Source of the DNA: Actinoplanes octamycinicus
GTDB taxonomy: Bacteria > Actinomycetota > Actinomycetes > Mycobacteriales > Micromonosporaceae
NCBI RefSeq assembly: GCF_014205225.1
Contig: NZ_JACHNB010000001.1
Coordinates: 310,001-374,000, forward strand
DNA length: 64,000 nucleotides
Direction of reading: 5' to 3'
In this document: positions 17,156 through 25,363 of the stretch, one piece after another
How the letters are laid out: every line of letters begins with the position of its first letter
Position numbering within the stretch: position 1 is the stretch's first letter
Position numbers and translations under genes: made by a program
Notes under the pieces: generated by a model
Databases searched by the model: none
What the model saw: the letters and a program-made list of their open reading frames with translations, nothing else
Told to the model about the DNA's origin: nothing

Positions 17156-18463
17156 TCAGCGCTCGCCGGCCGCCTCGTCGTACGCCCACACCACCAGCTC
17201 GCCGGACGCCGAGCGGCAGACCAGCCGGCTCGGAGCGGCCTGGCACTCGCTCACCCCGGCCGGCAGCTCGGCGAGCGGGCGGAGCCGGCCGATGCCCGGG
17301 TCGGCGACCGCGACCATGGTACGCGCGCCGTCCCGGACCTCCCGGGTGACCAGCAGCCGGCCGCTCCCGTCCGCCCCGGCCATCGGCCGCCACCCGGTCA
17401 GGGCGGCCAGCACCCGGCCGGTGGCGGCGTCCACCAGGGCGCCCGGCCGGCCGGGGTCGTTGCCGTCCGGATAGGCCAGCAGGGTGTCGCCGCGCTCCTC
17501 GACCGCCTGCCAGTCGCCCCGCGCCCACCGGTCGTCGCCGGTCGCCGGGTCGACCGCGCGCACCCCGTCCGTGCCGATGAAGCAGGCCAGCAGGCCGCAG
17601 GCGGACAGCTCGCGGGTGCCCTCGGCGGGCTCGGTCCACAGCGGCCGGAGGGTGACCGGGTCGTAGGCGGAGACCTCCATCCCGCCGGCGCCGGGATGCC
17701 GGAGCACCAGCACGCCGCCGGCCACCACCGGGTTGTCCGGCGCGTAGGTGGCGGCCGGCAGCTCACGGGTGGCCAGCAGGCGGCCGTCGGCCACGTCGTA
17801 CAGCGCGGCGGTCCGGTCGTCGCGGATCAGCAGCAGCCGGGAGCCCGCGTCGGCCGGGCCGGGGACGCCGGTCACCACCGCGGTGGACGGCACCCGGACC
17901 TGCCAGCGGGCCGTCCCGGTGACCGGGTCCAGCACCTCGATCCGGCCCTGCACCCGGCGGCCGGTGCCGGAGAAGCTGCGCACCCCGTTCACCGCGAGCA
18001 GCGCGTCACCGCCGGCGAAGGTGATCACGCTGCGCTCGTTGCGCCACTGCTTCGCCCCGGTGGTCACCGAGAACGCGGTGGTGCCCGGCTCCACCCCGCC
18101 GGTGGTCCACGGCCGCATCAGCACCAGGCCGCCGGCGGTGCGCAGCCGGAAGACCGGGATCGTCTCGCCGGCCCGCCAGCGCAGCGCCCCGCTCTCCAGG
18201 TCGTAGGCGGTGAGCCGCCCGTACGACTGGGTGAGCAGCCCGGACCCGGTGACCAGATAGGGGTCGGCCGGGCCCATCGGCACCCGCAGCAGCTCGGTGA
18301 ACGGCGGTCTCGGCGGGGCGGCCGAGGCCGCCGAGCTGACCAGGAGCAACACCGCCAGCAGGGCCGGGGCCAACCAGATCGGGACGGTGGGCCGGCGTGG
18401 TCGCTCGTAGGACTCCGGGACACCCCGGTCGAGACCGAGGTCGATGACCGTCTCCGCACCCAT
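17156..18463 (-). CDS. Membrane-anchored PQQ-like beta-propeller protein (paralogue 1 of 3)
   Basis: A 435-residue protein that is first in the propeller/two-component block. It begins with the tail motif ETVIDLGLD, followed by one membrane helix (PIWLAPALLAVLLLVSSAASA) and an extracytoplasmic propeller. Blades include YDLESGALRW, LDPVTGTARWQ, YDPVTLRPLW, VDPATGDDRWA and VDAATGRVLA. It ends LVCRSASGELVVWAYDEA. No Shine-Dalgarno site is present. TATCTT lies 6 nt upstream of the ATG inside a direct repeat, suggesting a leaderless, regulated transcript. Confidence 0.85.
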   Translation of the reverse strand: MGAETVIDLGLDRGVPESYERPRRPTVPIWLAPALLAVLLLVSSAASAAPPRPPFTELLRVPMGPADPYLVTGSGLLTQSYGRLTAYDLESGALRWRAGETIPVFRLRTAGGLVLMRPWTTGGVEPGTTAFSVTTGAKQWRNERSVITFAGGDALLAVNGVRSFSGTGRRVQGRIEVLDPVTGTARWQVRVPSTAVVTGVPGPADAGSRLLLIRDDRTAALYDVADGRLLATRELPAATYAPDNPVVAGGVLVLRHPGAGGMEVSAYDPVTLRPLWTEPAEGTRELSACGLLACFIGTDGVRAVDPATGDDRWARGDWQAVEERGDTLLAYPDGNDPGRPGALVDAATGRVLAALTGWRPMAGADGSGRLLVTREVRDGARTMVAVADPGIGRLRPLAELPAGVSECQAAPSRLVCRSASGELVVWAYDEAAGER

Positions 18464-18469
18464 CCGTCA

Positions 18470-18490
18470 AAGATAACGGTCAGATAACGG
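18470..18490 (-). promoter_or_regulatory. Direct repeat 2 x CCGTTATCT (11-bp period) with embedded -10 box
   Basis: On the minus strand CCGTTATCT occurs twice, 11 bp apart (18471-18479 and 18482-18490), directly before the first propeller gene. The 11-bp spacing is the spacing used by OmpR/PhoB-type dimers, and such a regulator is encoded in this block. The repeat nearer the gene also provides TATCTT (18470-18475), 6 nt before the ATG. Confidence 0.5.
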
Positions 18491-18519
18491 AGACGCTCGT
18501 CAACGGTGCCGGGGCTCGG

Positions 18520-20451
18520 TCAGAGCGCCGGCTCCTGGACCGCGTCGCCGGCGTCCAGGCGGGACACCCACTCGGTCACGTCCCGGGCGATGTCCTGCGC
18601 GGTCAGCCCCAGCGAGGCGAGGATCTCGGCCCGCGAGCCGTGCGGGTGGAAGCCGGCCGGCACGCCGAAGTCGCGCAGCGGCGTGGTCAGCCCGGCGTCG
18701 CGCAGCGCGGCGGCCACCGCGTCACCCACGCCGCCGGTCCGGATGCCGTCCTCCAGGGTCACCACCAGGCGGTGCTCGGCGGCCAGCCCGGTCAGCTCGG
18801 CCGGCACCGGGCGGACCCAGCGCGGGTCGGCGACGGTCACCCCGTAGCCCTGCTCGGCGAGCCGCTCGGCGGCGTCCAGGCCCAGGCCGGCGAACGAGCC
18901 GACCGCGACCAGCAGGATGTCCTTGCGCCCCGGATCGGCCTCGCGCAGCACGTCGACCTGGCCGACCCGGCGCACCGCCGGGGTGTCCGCGGCGACCGCG
19001 CCGGTCGGGAACCGGACGATGGTCGGGCCGTCGTCGACCGCGACCGCCTCGCGCAGCTCCTCGCGCAGCGTGGCGGCGTCCCGCGGGGCGGCGATCCGCA
19101 GGCCGGGGACCACGCCGAAGACGCTCATGTCCCAGATGCCGTAGTGGCTCGGGCCGTCCGGGCCGGTGACGCCGGCCCGGTCCAGGACGAAGGTGACCCC
19201 GAGCTTGTGCATCGCCACGTCCAGCAGGACCTGGTCGAAGGCGCGGTTCAGGAAGGTGGCGTAGACCGCGACGACCGGGTGCAGGCCGCCCATCGCCAGG
19301 CCGGCCGCGCTGGTGGCGGCGTGCTGCTCGGCGATGCCGACGTCGTACGCCCGCTCCGGGTACTTCCTCGCCAGGGCGGCGATGCCGGTCGGCTCGGCCA
19401 TGGCGGCGGTGATGCCGACCACCTCCGGGCGCTCGTCGGCGATCTTCACCAGCTCCTCGGCGAAGACCTTGGTCCACTTCAGCGTCGGGGCGGCCAGCAG
19501 CTTGCCGGTCTCCACGTCGAAGGCGCTGCCCGGGCCGTGCAGGCAGTCCGCCTCGTCCTGCTCGGCGGGGCGGTAACCGTAGCCCTTGCGGGTCACCGCG
19601 TGCACGATGACCGGCGCGTTGAAGCCCTTGGCCCGGCGCAGCGCGGACTCCATCGCCTGCTGGTCGTGGCCGTCCACCGGACCGATGTACTTCAGGCCGA
19701 GGTCCTCGAACATCGGCTGCGGGCTGATCGCGTCCTTGATCCCGCGCTTGACCGCGTGCAGCACCTCGAAGACCGGCTTGCCGACCACCGGGGTCGAGCC
19801 GAGCGCGTCCTTGACCAGGTCGAGCACCTTCTCGTAGCCCGGGTTGAGCCGCAGGGTGGAGAGGTGGTCGGCCAGGCCGCCGATCGTCGGCGCGTACGAC
19901 CGGCCGTTGTCGTTGACCACGATGACCAGCTTGTTCTTCGTGGCCGCGATGTTGTTGAGCGCCTCCCAGCACATGCCGCCGGTGAGCGCGCCGTCGCCGA
20001 CCACGGCCACCACGTGCCGGTCCTCGCCGCGCAGGGCGAACGCCTTGGCCAGACCGTCGGCATAGGAGAGCGCGGTCGAGGCGTGCGAGTTCTCGATCAG
20101 GTCGTGCTCGCTCTCCGCCTGGCTCGGGTAGCCGGTCAGGCCACCGCGCTGGCGGAGCAGGTCGAAGCCCTCCTGACGGCCCGTGACGATCTTGTGCACG
20201 TACGCCTGGTGGCCGGTATCGAAAAGGATCTTGTCCCGGGGTGAGTCGAAGACCCGGTGCATGGCGAGGGTCATCTCGACCACACCGAGGTTGGGACCGA
20301 GGTGGCCCCCGGTCCGCGACACCTTGGCCACCAGGAAGTCACGGATCTCGGCCGCGAGCAGGGTCAGCTGCTCCGCGGTCAGGCGCTTGAGGGCGCCGGG
20401 GTCGGTGACGCTCGCCAGCAGGCCGGCCGGGGTCGAGGGGGAGTCGCTCAT
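18520..20451 (-). CDS. dxs: 1-deoxy-D-xylulose-5-phosphate synthase
   Basis: A 643-residue thiamine-diphosphate enzyme that condenses pyruvate with glyceraldehyde 3-phosphate, the first step of the MEP isoprenoid pathway. Visible signatures are [12 protein letters not shown] (residues about 47-58), the ThDP motif GDGALTGGM...NN about residues 150-180, [17 protein letters not shown] and the transketolase C-terminal domain. The ATG at 20449-20451 is used; TAGACT lies 8 nt upstream with no clear ribosome binding site, so the leader is at most very short. The gene reads leftward and is divergent from the symporter. Confidence 0.96.
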   Translation of the reverse strand: MSDSPSTPAGLLASVTDPGALKRLTAEQLTLLAAEIRDFLVAKVSRTGGHLGPNLGVVEMTLAMHRVFDSPRDKILFDTGHQAYVHKIVTGRQEGFDLLRQRGGLTGYPSQAESEHDLIENSHASTALSYADGLAKAFALRGEDRHVVAVVGDGALTGGMCWEALNNIAATKNKLVIVVNDNGRSYAPTIGGLADHLSTLRLNPGYEKVLDLVKDALGSTPVVGKPVFEVLHAVKRGIKDAISPQPMFEDLGLKYIGPVDGHDQQAMESALRRAKGFNAPVIVHAVTRKGYGYRPAEQDEADCLHGPGSAFDVETGKLLAAPTLKWTKVFAEELVKIADERPEVVGITAAMAEPTGIAALARKYPERAYDVGIAEQHAATSAAGLAMGGLHPVVAVYATFLNRAFDQVLLDVAMHKLGVTFVLDRAGVTGPDGPSHYGIWDMSVFGVVPGLRIAAPRDAATLREELREAVAVDDGPTIVRFPTGAVAADTPAVRRVGQVDVLREADPGRKDILLVAVGSFAGLGLDAAERLAEQGYGVTVADPRWVRPVPAELTGLAAEHRLVVTLEDGIRTGGVGDAVAAALRDAGLTTPLRDFGVPAGFHPHGSRAEILASLGLTAQDIARDVTEWVSRLDAGDAVQEPAL

Positions 20452-20591
20452 AGGCGTGAAGTCTATCGGGACGCCGCGCGGAGGCGACCTGGCGCGAACG
20501 GACAGGGCCGATTCCTCCACAGCTCCTGCACATTCCGCCCTTCCGGTGAAACGATGTGATTCGGTTCACAGATTCGGGTAACCAGGGGCCC

Positions 20592-21986
20592 ATGTCCGTC
20601 GATGCCGGGGCTCCGCGGCGCCGAGACCGCAGCCACTACCTCTACCTCTCCGTGCTGCTCGCGATGGTCCTCGGGATCACCGTGGGCTTCGTCTTCCCGG
20701 ACTTCGCGGTGAAGCTGAAACCGCTGGGCACCGGGTTCGTCGACCTGATCAAGATGATGATCGCGCCAGTGATCTTCTGCACCCTGGTGCTCGGGGTCGG
20801 CTCGGTCCGGCGCGCCGCCCAGGTCGGCCGGGTCGGCGGGCTGGCCCTCGGCTACTTCCTGATCATGTCCACCGTGGCGCTGTCGATCGGCCTGGTGGTC
20901 GGCAACCTGCTGCACCCCGGCTCCGGCCTGCACCTGAGCGAGGAGCTGGCGAAGACCGGCACGGCCCAGGTCAGCAAGCAGGCCGAGGGCGGCGTCGACT
21001 TCGTCCTCGGGATCATCCCGGACACCCTGTTCTCCGCGCTGACCAGCACCCAGGTGCTGCAGACGCTGCTGGTGGCGCTGCTGGTCGGATTCGCCGTGCA
21101 GTCGCTCGGCGACCGCGGCGAACCGGTGATCCGGGCGATCGGGCTGCTCCAGCGGATCGTCTTCAAGATCCTGTCGATGATCATGTGGCTGGCCCCGATC
21201 GGCGCGTTCGGCGCGATGGCCGCGCTGGTCGGCGCGACCGGCTTCGACGCGCTGAAGAGCCTGGCCGGCATCATGCTCGGCTTCTACACCACCTGCGTGC
21301 TCTTCGTCTTCGTGGTGCTCGGGCTGCTGCTCCGGCTGGTCGCCGGGATCTCGATCTTCCGGCTCTTCCGCTACCTGGCCCGGGAGTTCCTGCTGATCCT
21401 GTCCACCTCGTCGTCCGAGTCGGCGCTGCCCCGGCTGATCGCCAAGATGGGCCACCTCGGGGTGAGCCGCCCGGTGGTCGGCATCGTGGTGCCCACCGGC
21501 TACTCGTTCAACCTGGACGGCACCGCGATCTACCTGACCATGGCCTCCCTGTTCATCGCCGACGCGATGGACCAGCCGCTCTCCGTGGGCCAGCAGATCG
21601 GCCTGCTGCTCTTCATGATCATCGCCTCCAAGGGCGCCGCCGGCGTCACCGGCGCCGGCCTGGCCACCCTGGCCGGCGGCCTGCAGAGCCACCGCCCCGA
21701 CCTGGTCCCCGGCGTCGGCATGATCGTCGGCATCGACCGCCTGATGTCCGAGGCCCGCGCCCTGACCAACTTCGCCGGCAACGCCGTCGCCACCGTCCTG
21801 ATCGGCACCTGGACCCACGAGATCGACCGCGAGCAGGCCGGCCGGGTCCTCGCCGGCGAAGCCCCCTTCGACGAGTCCACCTTCGACGACGACCCGCACG
21901 ACGCCCACACCCCCGCCCTGGCCGAGGCCGGCACCACCGCACCGGCCGACACCCCGCCCCCGAACCGCCCGCACGAAGCGCCCTGA
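20592..21986 (+). CDS. Dicarboxylate/amino acid:cation symporter (DAACS, DctA/GltP family)
   Basis: A 464-residue polytopic transporter of the glutamate/dicarboxylate:cation symporter family. Characteristic elements are the hairpin 1 serine-rich motif STSSSESALPRL, the TM7 motif GYSFNLDGTAIY (the NMDGT equivalent), hairpin 2 SKGAAGVTGAG and the TM8 substrate motif IVGIDRLMSEARALTNFAGNAVATVL. The Arg in SEARALTN suggests a dicarboxylate or acidic amino acid. The C-terminal 40 residues are a Pro/Asp-rich cytoplasmic tail. The ATG at 20592 has AGGGG upstream. Confidence 0.9.
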   Translation: MSVDAGAPRRRDRSHYLYLSVLLAMVLGITVGFVFPDFAVKLKPLGTGFVDLIKMMIAPVIFCTLVLGVGSVRRAAQVGRVGGLALGYFLIMSTVALSIGLVVGNLLHPGSGLHLSEELAKTGTAQVSKQAEGGVDFVLGIIPDTLFSALTSTQVLQTLLVALLVGFAVQSLGDRGEPVIRAIGLLQRIVFKILSMIMWLAPIGAFGAMAALVGATGFDALKSLAGIMLGFYTTCVLFVFVVLGLLLRLVAGISIFRLFRYLAREFLLILSTSSSESALPRLIAKMGHLGVSRPVVGIVVPTGYSFNLDGTAIYLTMASLFIADAMDQPLSVGQQIGLLLFMIIASKGAAGVTGAGLATLAGGLQSHRPDLVPGVGMIVGIDRLMSEARALTNFAGNAVATVLIGTWTHEIDREQAGRVLAGEAPFDESTFDDDPHDAHTPALAEAGTTAPADTPPPNRPHEAP

Positions 21987-22000
21987 ACCACCCCGGCCCA

Positions 22001-22316
22001 GGACCGCGAGCCGCCCACGGTCCCGGCTGGGCCCCACGGGTGTCTCGACCGCCCTGAGACACCCGAGAGGACCAGCCCGGGACCGCGAGCCGCCCACCGT
22101 CCCGGCTGGGACCCACGGGTGTCTCGACCGCCCTGAGACACCCGAGAGGACCAGCCCGGATCCGCGAGCCGCCCACCGTCCCGGCTGGGCCCCACGGGTG
22201 TCTCGACCGCCCTGAGACACCCGAGAGGACCAGCCCGGATCCGCGAGCCGCTCACGGTCCCGGCTGTGCCCCACGGGTGTCTCGGCCGCCCTGAGACACC
22301 CGTGAGGACCAGCCGG
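22001..22316. repeat. Tandem array of four 79-bp hairpin units
   Basis: The motif CACGGGTGTCTCG starts at 22035, 22114, 22193 and 22272, an exact 79-bp period, beginning 15 bp after the symporter stop. Each unit carries an inverted repeat GGGTGTCTC...GAGACACCC; the last unit has the fullest stem. The core hairpin is the same as that of the palindromic element at 5208-5242. Confidence 0.92.
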
Positions 22317-22470
22317 GGACCGTGAGCGCGCCGCGGTCCGGTGCCGAGCGGGCATCGCGGGGTGGCGGCGGGCCCGCACGACACGCGCCGCGGCCGGGAG
22401 TGGGCCGGGCATCGCGGGCCGACTGCCACGGGGCTGCCGGTCGTACCGGAAAAAATCCCGCGCGGGGCGA
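22317..22470. repeat. Palindromic repeat element, copy B (right arm)
   Basis: The stretch 22370-22457 matches, in inverted orientation, the left arm of the element at 5054-5150 at about 90 percent identity. It includes the landmarks CGCACGACACGCG, GGGCATCGCGGGCCGACTG and GGTCGTACCGGAAAA. The left arm of this copy seems replaced by the 79-bp hairpin array. No gene is supported in 21987-22559. Confidence 0.75.
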
Positions 22471-22559
22471 GCGGCATCGCGGCAGCGGGCAGCGGCGGCC
22501 GGACCGGACCGACCCCACCCCGCCGCCTCGGGCCGGCGCCACGTCGGGCATCCTGGAAG

Positions 22560-22636
22560 GCAAGCAGCGACTGGCGGCACGAGGATGGTCCAACCATCGG
22601 GGAGCTCGTCACGGGAGTCGTCCGCCTGGGCTCCCC
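22560..22636 (+). ncRNA. ZTP (pfl) riboswitch upstream of folD
   Basis: Three conserved ZTP/pfl blocks occur in order. These are GACTGGCG (22569-22576), a 6-bp hairpin GATGGT/ACCATC (22584-22598) followed immediately by GGGGAGC (22599-22605), and the terminal CCGCCTGGGC (22622-22631). The class senses the purine precursor ZTP, which accumulates when 10-formyl-THF is short, and it commonly controls one-carbon genes such as folD. The enclosing P1 helix looks weak here. GCTCC (22630-22634) can pair with the ribosome binding site GGAGC (22643-22647), suggesting translational control. Confidence 0.78.
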
Positions 22637-22654
22637 GGCCGAGGAGCAGACAGC

Positions 22655-23527
22655 ATGACCACCGAAACCAGCGGCGCCCGCCTCCTGCCCGGAGCGCCGG
22701 TCGCCGAGGCCGTCCTGGCCGACGTCCGGGAGCGGGTCGCCAAGCTCAAGGGGCGTGGCATCCAGCCCAGCCTGGCCACCATCCTGGTGGGCGACGACGA
22801 CGCCAGCGCCGGGTACATCCGGATCAAGCAGAAGCAGGCCGGCGAGCTCGGCTTCGAGTCCCCGCACCGGCACCTGTCCGGCGACGTCACCCAGGCCGAC
22901 CTGCTGAAGGTGATCGCCGAGTTCAACGACGACAAGGCCGTGCACGGCGTCCTGATCCAGTACCCGATCCCGGCCCACCTGGACTACGACGCCGCGCTGC
23001 AGACCCTCGACCCGGACAAGGACGTCGACGGGATGCACCCGCTCAACATGGGCCGGCTCGCGGTCGGCCTGCCCGGCCCGCTGCCCTGCACCCCGGCCGG
23101 CATCGAGGCGCTGCTCGCCCACCACGGCGTCGAGGTGTCCGGGCGGGAGGTGGTCATCCTCGGCCGCGGCGCCACCCTGGGCCGCCCGCTCGCGATGCTG
23201 CTCGCGCAGAAGCGGCCGACCGCGAACGCCGCCGTCACCGTGGTGCACACCGGTGTCAAGGACTGGCCGCGGTACACGCAGCGGGCGGAGATCCTGATCG
23301 CCGCCGCCGGCGTGCCGAACATCATCCAGCCGGAGCACGTCAAGCCGGGCGCCACGGTGATCGGCGCCGGGGTCCGCTACGAGGGCCGCCGCCTGCTGCC
23401 GGACGTCGACGAGGCGTGCGCCGCGGTGGCCGGGGCGATCACCCCGCGGCTCGGCGGGGTCGGCCCGACCACGGTCGCCATGCTGTTCCGCAACGCGGTG
23501 AGCGCCGCCGAGCGCGCCAACCCGTAA
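22655..23527 (+). CDS. folD: Bifunctional methylene-THF dehydrogenase / methenyl-THF cyclohydrolase
   Basis: A 290-residue cytosolic enzyme interconverting 5,10-methylene-, methenyl- and 10-formyl-tetrahydrofolate with NADP. The catalytic Lys lies in GYIRIKQKQAGELG (about 56). The family motifs QYPIPAHL, DKDVDGMHPLNMG, the nucleotide-binding VVILGRGATLGRPLAMLL and the C-terminal TPRLGGVGPTTVAML are all present. The ATG at 22655 follows GAGGAG (22641-22646). Expression is probably under control of the ZTP riboswitch directly upstream. A palindromic terminator follows the gene. Confidence 0.96.
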   Translation: MTTETSGARLLPGAPVAEAVLADVRERVAKLKGRGIQPSLATILVGDDDASAGYIRIKQKQAGELGFESPHRHLSGDVTQADLLKVIAEFNDDKAVHGVLIQYPIPAHLDYDAALQTLDPDKDVDGMHPLNMGRLAVGLPGPLPCTPAGIEALLAHHGVEVSGREVVILGRGATLGRPLAMLLAQKRPTANAAVTVVHTGVKDWPRYTQRAEILIAAAGVPNIIQPEHVKPGATVIGAGVRYEGRRLLPDVDEACAAVAGAITPRLGGVGPTTVAMLFRNAVSAAERANP

Positions 23528-23536
23528 CCGCCGGAG

Positions 23537-23564
23537 CGGCCCGTCCCCGGCCGGGGACGGGCCG
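23537..23564. terminator. Terminator hairpin after folD
   Basis: A perfect 28-bp palindrome (14-bp arms 23537-23550 and 23551-23564, GC-rich, loop formed by the central GGCC) lies 10 nt after the folD stop codon. There is no T run, as is usual for high-GC actinobacterial terminators. Confidence 0.7.
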
Positions 23565-23664
23565 TGCGGTCCGGCCGCGTGCGGACAGGCGTTGTGCGGG
23601 CTCAGGCCAACGAGGCGGAACCCGCCGAACACAGCGGTCATGCCCGGTACGCTGCGACCTGACA

Positions 23665-23674
23665 CTGACGTCAG
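23665..23674. promoter_or_regulatory. Palindrome CTGACGTCAG, candidate MerR operator
   Basis: A perfect 10-bp palindrome in the sequence CCTGACACTGACGTCAGAGG, 37 bp before the MerR start. MerR regulators bind dyads between the -35 and -10 boxes and often autoregulate, so this is the natural candidate site; the promoter boxes themselves are not clear. Confidence 0.4.
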
Positions 23675-23711
23675 AGGCAGGTGGCGAGAGCCGGGTCACA
23701 GGGGAGGCGGC

Positions 23712-24077
23712 ATGCGGATCGGGGATCTCGCGGCGCGGGCCGGGGTCAGCGTCCGGTCGGTCCGTTACTACGAGGAGCAGGGGCTGCTCAGCAGCATCCG
23801 GAGCCCGAGCGGCCAGCGGCACTACACCGAGGAGGCGGTCGAGCGGGTGACGTTCCTGCAGCGGCTCTACGCCGCCGGACTCTCCAGCCGCACCATCGCC
23901 GAGCTGCTCCCCTGCGTCGACGCGCCCAGCCTGGAGCATGCCGACGCGGCGATGGAGCGGATGCGCGAGGAGCGCAACCGTCTCTCCACCCACATCGAGG
24001 AGCTGATCCGTACGCGGAACGCCCTCGACGACCTGATGTCGGCAGCCGCCGAGCACCGCGACCGGCACTACGTCTAG
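23712..24077 (+). CDS. MerR family transcriptional regulator
   Basis: A 121-residue one-component regulator. The winged helix-turn-helix (residues 1-70) begins MRIGDLAARAGVSVRSVRYYEEQGLL, showing the MerR signature RYYE, with the wing SGQRHYTE. A dimerisation coiled coil (about residues 75-115) follows. There is no effector domain or metal-binding Cys set; only one Cys (LLPCVDAP) is present, so the inducer is unknown. The ATG has GGGGAGG 5 nt upstream. The last 4 bp overlap the converging methyltransferase gene. Confidence 0.9.
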   Translation: MRIGDLAARAGVSVRSVRYYEEQGLLSSIRSPSGQRHYTEEAVERVTFLQRLYAAGLSSRTIAELLPCVDAPSLEHADAAMERMREERNRLSTHIEELIRTRNALDDLMSAAAEHRDRHYV

Positions 24078-25363
24078 CGCCCCGGCGGGGTGAGCAGCGC
24101 GACGCACTCCACGTGCTGGGTCATCGGGAAGCAGTCGAAGGCGCGCAACTCGGCCAGCTCCCAGCCGAGCGACCGGAACGTCTTCACGTCCCGGGCCAGC
24201 GCCGCCGGGTCGCAGGCCACGTAGGCGACCGCGCGGGGCCCGGCCCCGGCGATCCCGCGGACCACCCGGGCGCCGGCACCGGCCCGCGGCGGGTCCAGCA
24301 CCACCAGGTCGACCGGGCCGGTGATCCGGCGCCGGCCCAGCGCCGTCTCCACCCGGGCCGCGACCACCTCGACCTGTGGCAGGTCGGCCAGGGCGGACCG
24401 GGCCGCGGCGACGCCCAGCGGCGACGACTCGACCACCGTGGTGCGGGCCCCGGTGCGGGCGGCGACGGCGGCGGCGAACAGGCCCGCCCCGCCGTACAGG
24501 TCCCAGGCGATCTCGCCCGGGGCCGGCCGGAGCATGGCCAGCACCGCCTCGGTCAGCGTGGCGGCGGCCGCCGGGTGCACCTGCCAGAAGCCCTCCGGCG
24601 CCAGCTCCCAGGACCGCTCGCCGGCCACCTCGGTGATCCGCTCCGGCCCGGCCAGCCGGACCAGCCCGGCGCCGCCCTGGTCCTCGGTCGGGTCGTCGCC
24701 GGCCGAGCCGGACGTCCCGGCCGGGCGGTCCAGCACCGCGACGTCGCCGCCGCCGGACGCGACCGCCTGCACCGCGTTGCTCTCCGGCCAGGGGTGCTGG
24801 AGCAGGTCGAGCTCCTGGATCGCCGGGTGCGCGATCAGGCAGCGGTCGATCGGGACCACCTGGTGCGAGCGGTGCTGGAGCAGGCCGGGGCGGCCGGCCG
24901 CGTCGATCGCGTAGCGGACCCGGGTGCGCCAGCCGAGCAGGCCGGCCTCGCCCGGGGTGAGCGGCTCCACGCGTACCGAAAGCCGGTCCTGGTCCTCGGG
25001 CGTCAGCCCGGCCAGCCGGCCGAGCTGCTCCCGGACCACCTGGGTCTTCCAGCGCAGCTGCGCGTCGGCGGAGACGTGCTGCAGGTCGCAGCCGCCGCAG
25101 CCGCCCGGGTGGGCGTACTCGCAGGGCGGCCGGACGCGATCGGGCGACGGCTCGTGGATCGCCACGGCGTCGGCCCGCAGGTAGCCGCGGTGCCGCTCGG
25201 TGATCTCCGCGGTGACCCGCTCGCCGGGCAGCGCGTGCCGGACGAAGACCACCCGGCCGTGCTCGCCGCCGAACCGGGCCACGCAGTGCCCGCCGTGCGC
25301 CGGGGCGCCGACGGTCAGCTCGATCCGGTCACCCTCCACGAGGTCGTCTTCGGGAAGGGTCAC
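24074..25363 (-). CDS. Class I SAM-dependent RNA methyltransferase with TRAM domain (TrmA/RlmD-like)
   Basis: A 429-residue RNA m5U-type methyltransferase. An N-terminal TRAM domain (about residues 8-65) binds RNA. A Cys cluster CEYAHPGGCGGC plus a later RCLIAH Cys is the expected [4Fe-4S] ligand set. The SAM-binding motif IAWDLYGGAGLFAAAV, the LDPPRAGAG loop, the nucleophile Cys in YVACDPAALARD and the general-base Glu in TQHVECVALL follow. Targets are rRNA or tRNA uridines; the specific position cannot be told. The GTG overlaps the permease stop by 4 bp, indicating coupled translation. Confidence 0.88.
   Translation of the reverse strand: MTLPEDDLVEGDRIELTVGAPAHGGHCVARFGGEHGRVVFVRHALPGERVTAEITERHRGYLRADAVAIHEPSPDRVRPPCEYAHPGGCGGCDLQHVSADAQLRWKTQVVREQLGRLAGLTPEDQDRLSVRVEPLTPGEAGLLGWRTRVRYAIDAAGRPGLLQHRSHQVVPIDRCLIAHPAIQELDLLQHPWPESNAVQAVASGGGDVAVLDRPAGTSGSAGDDPTEDQGGAGLVRLAGPERITEVAGERSWELAPEGFWQVHPAAAATLTEAVLAMLRPAPGEIAWDLYGGAGLFAAAVAARTGARTTVVESSPLGVAAARSALADLPQVEVVAARVETALGRRRITGPVDLVVLDPPRAGAGARVVRGIAGAGPRAVAYVACDPAALARDVKTFRSLGWELAELRAFDCFPMTQHVECVALLTPPGR

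Noticed and set aside
15798..18463. Quinoprotein dehydrogenases
   Set aside because: The propeller repeats match PQQ-like blades, but no PQQ/metal ligand set, adjacent cytochrome or pqq genes are seen, so an enzymatic call would be unsupported.
22001..22316. CRISPR array
   Set aside because: The 79-bp units are directly contiguous with no unique spacers, and no cas gene is nearby.
20463..22580. A 705-codon leftward frame across the symporter and hairpin array
   Set aside because: It is antisense to a well-supported symporter, and its repetitive segment simply translates the 79-bp repeats. No ribosome binding site or domain.
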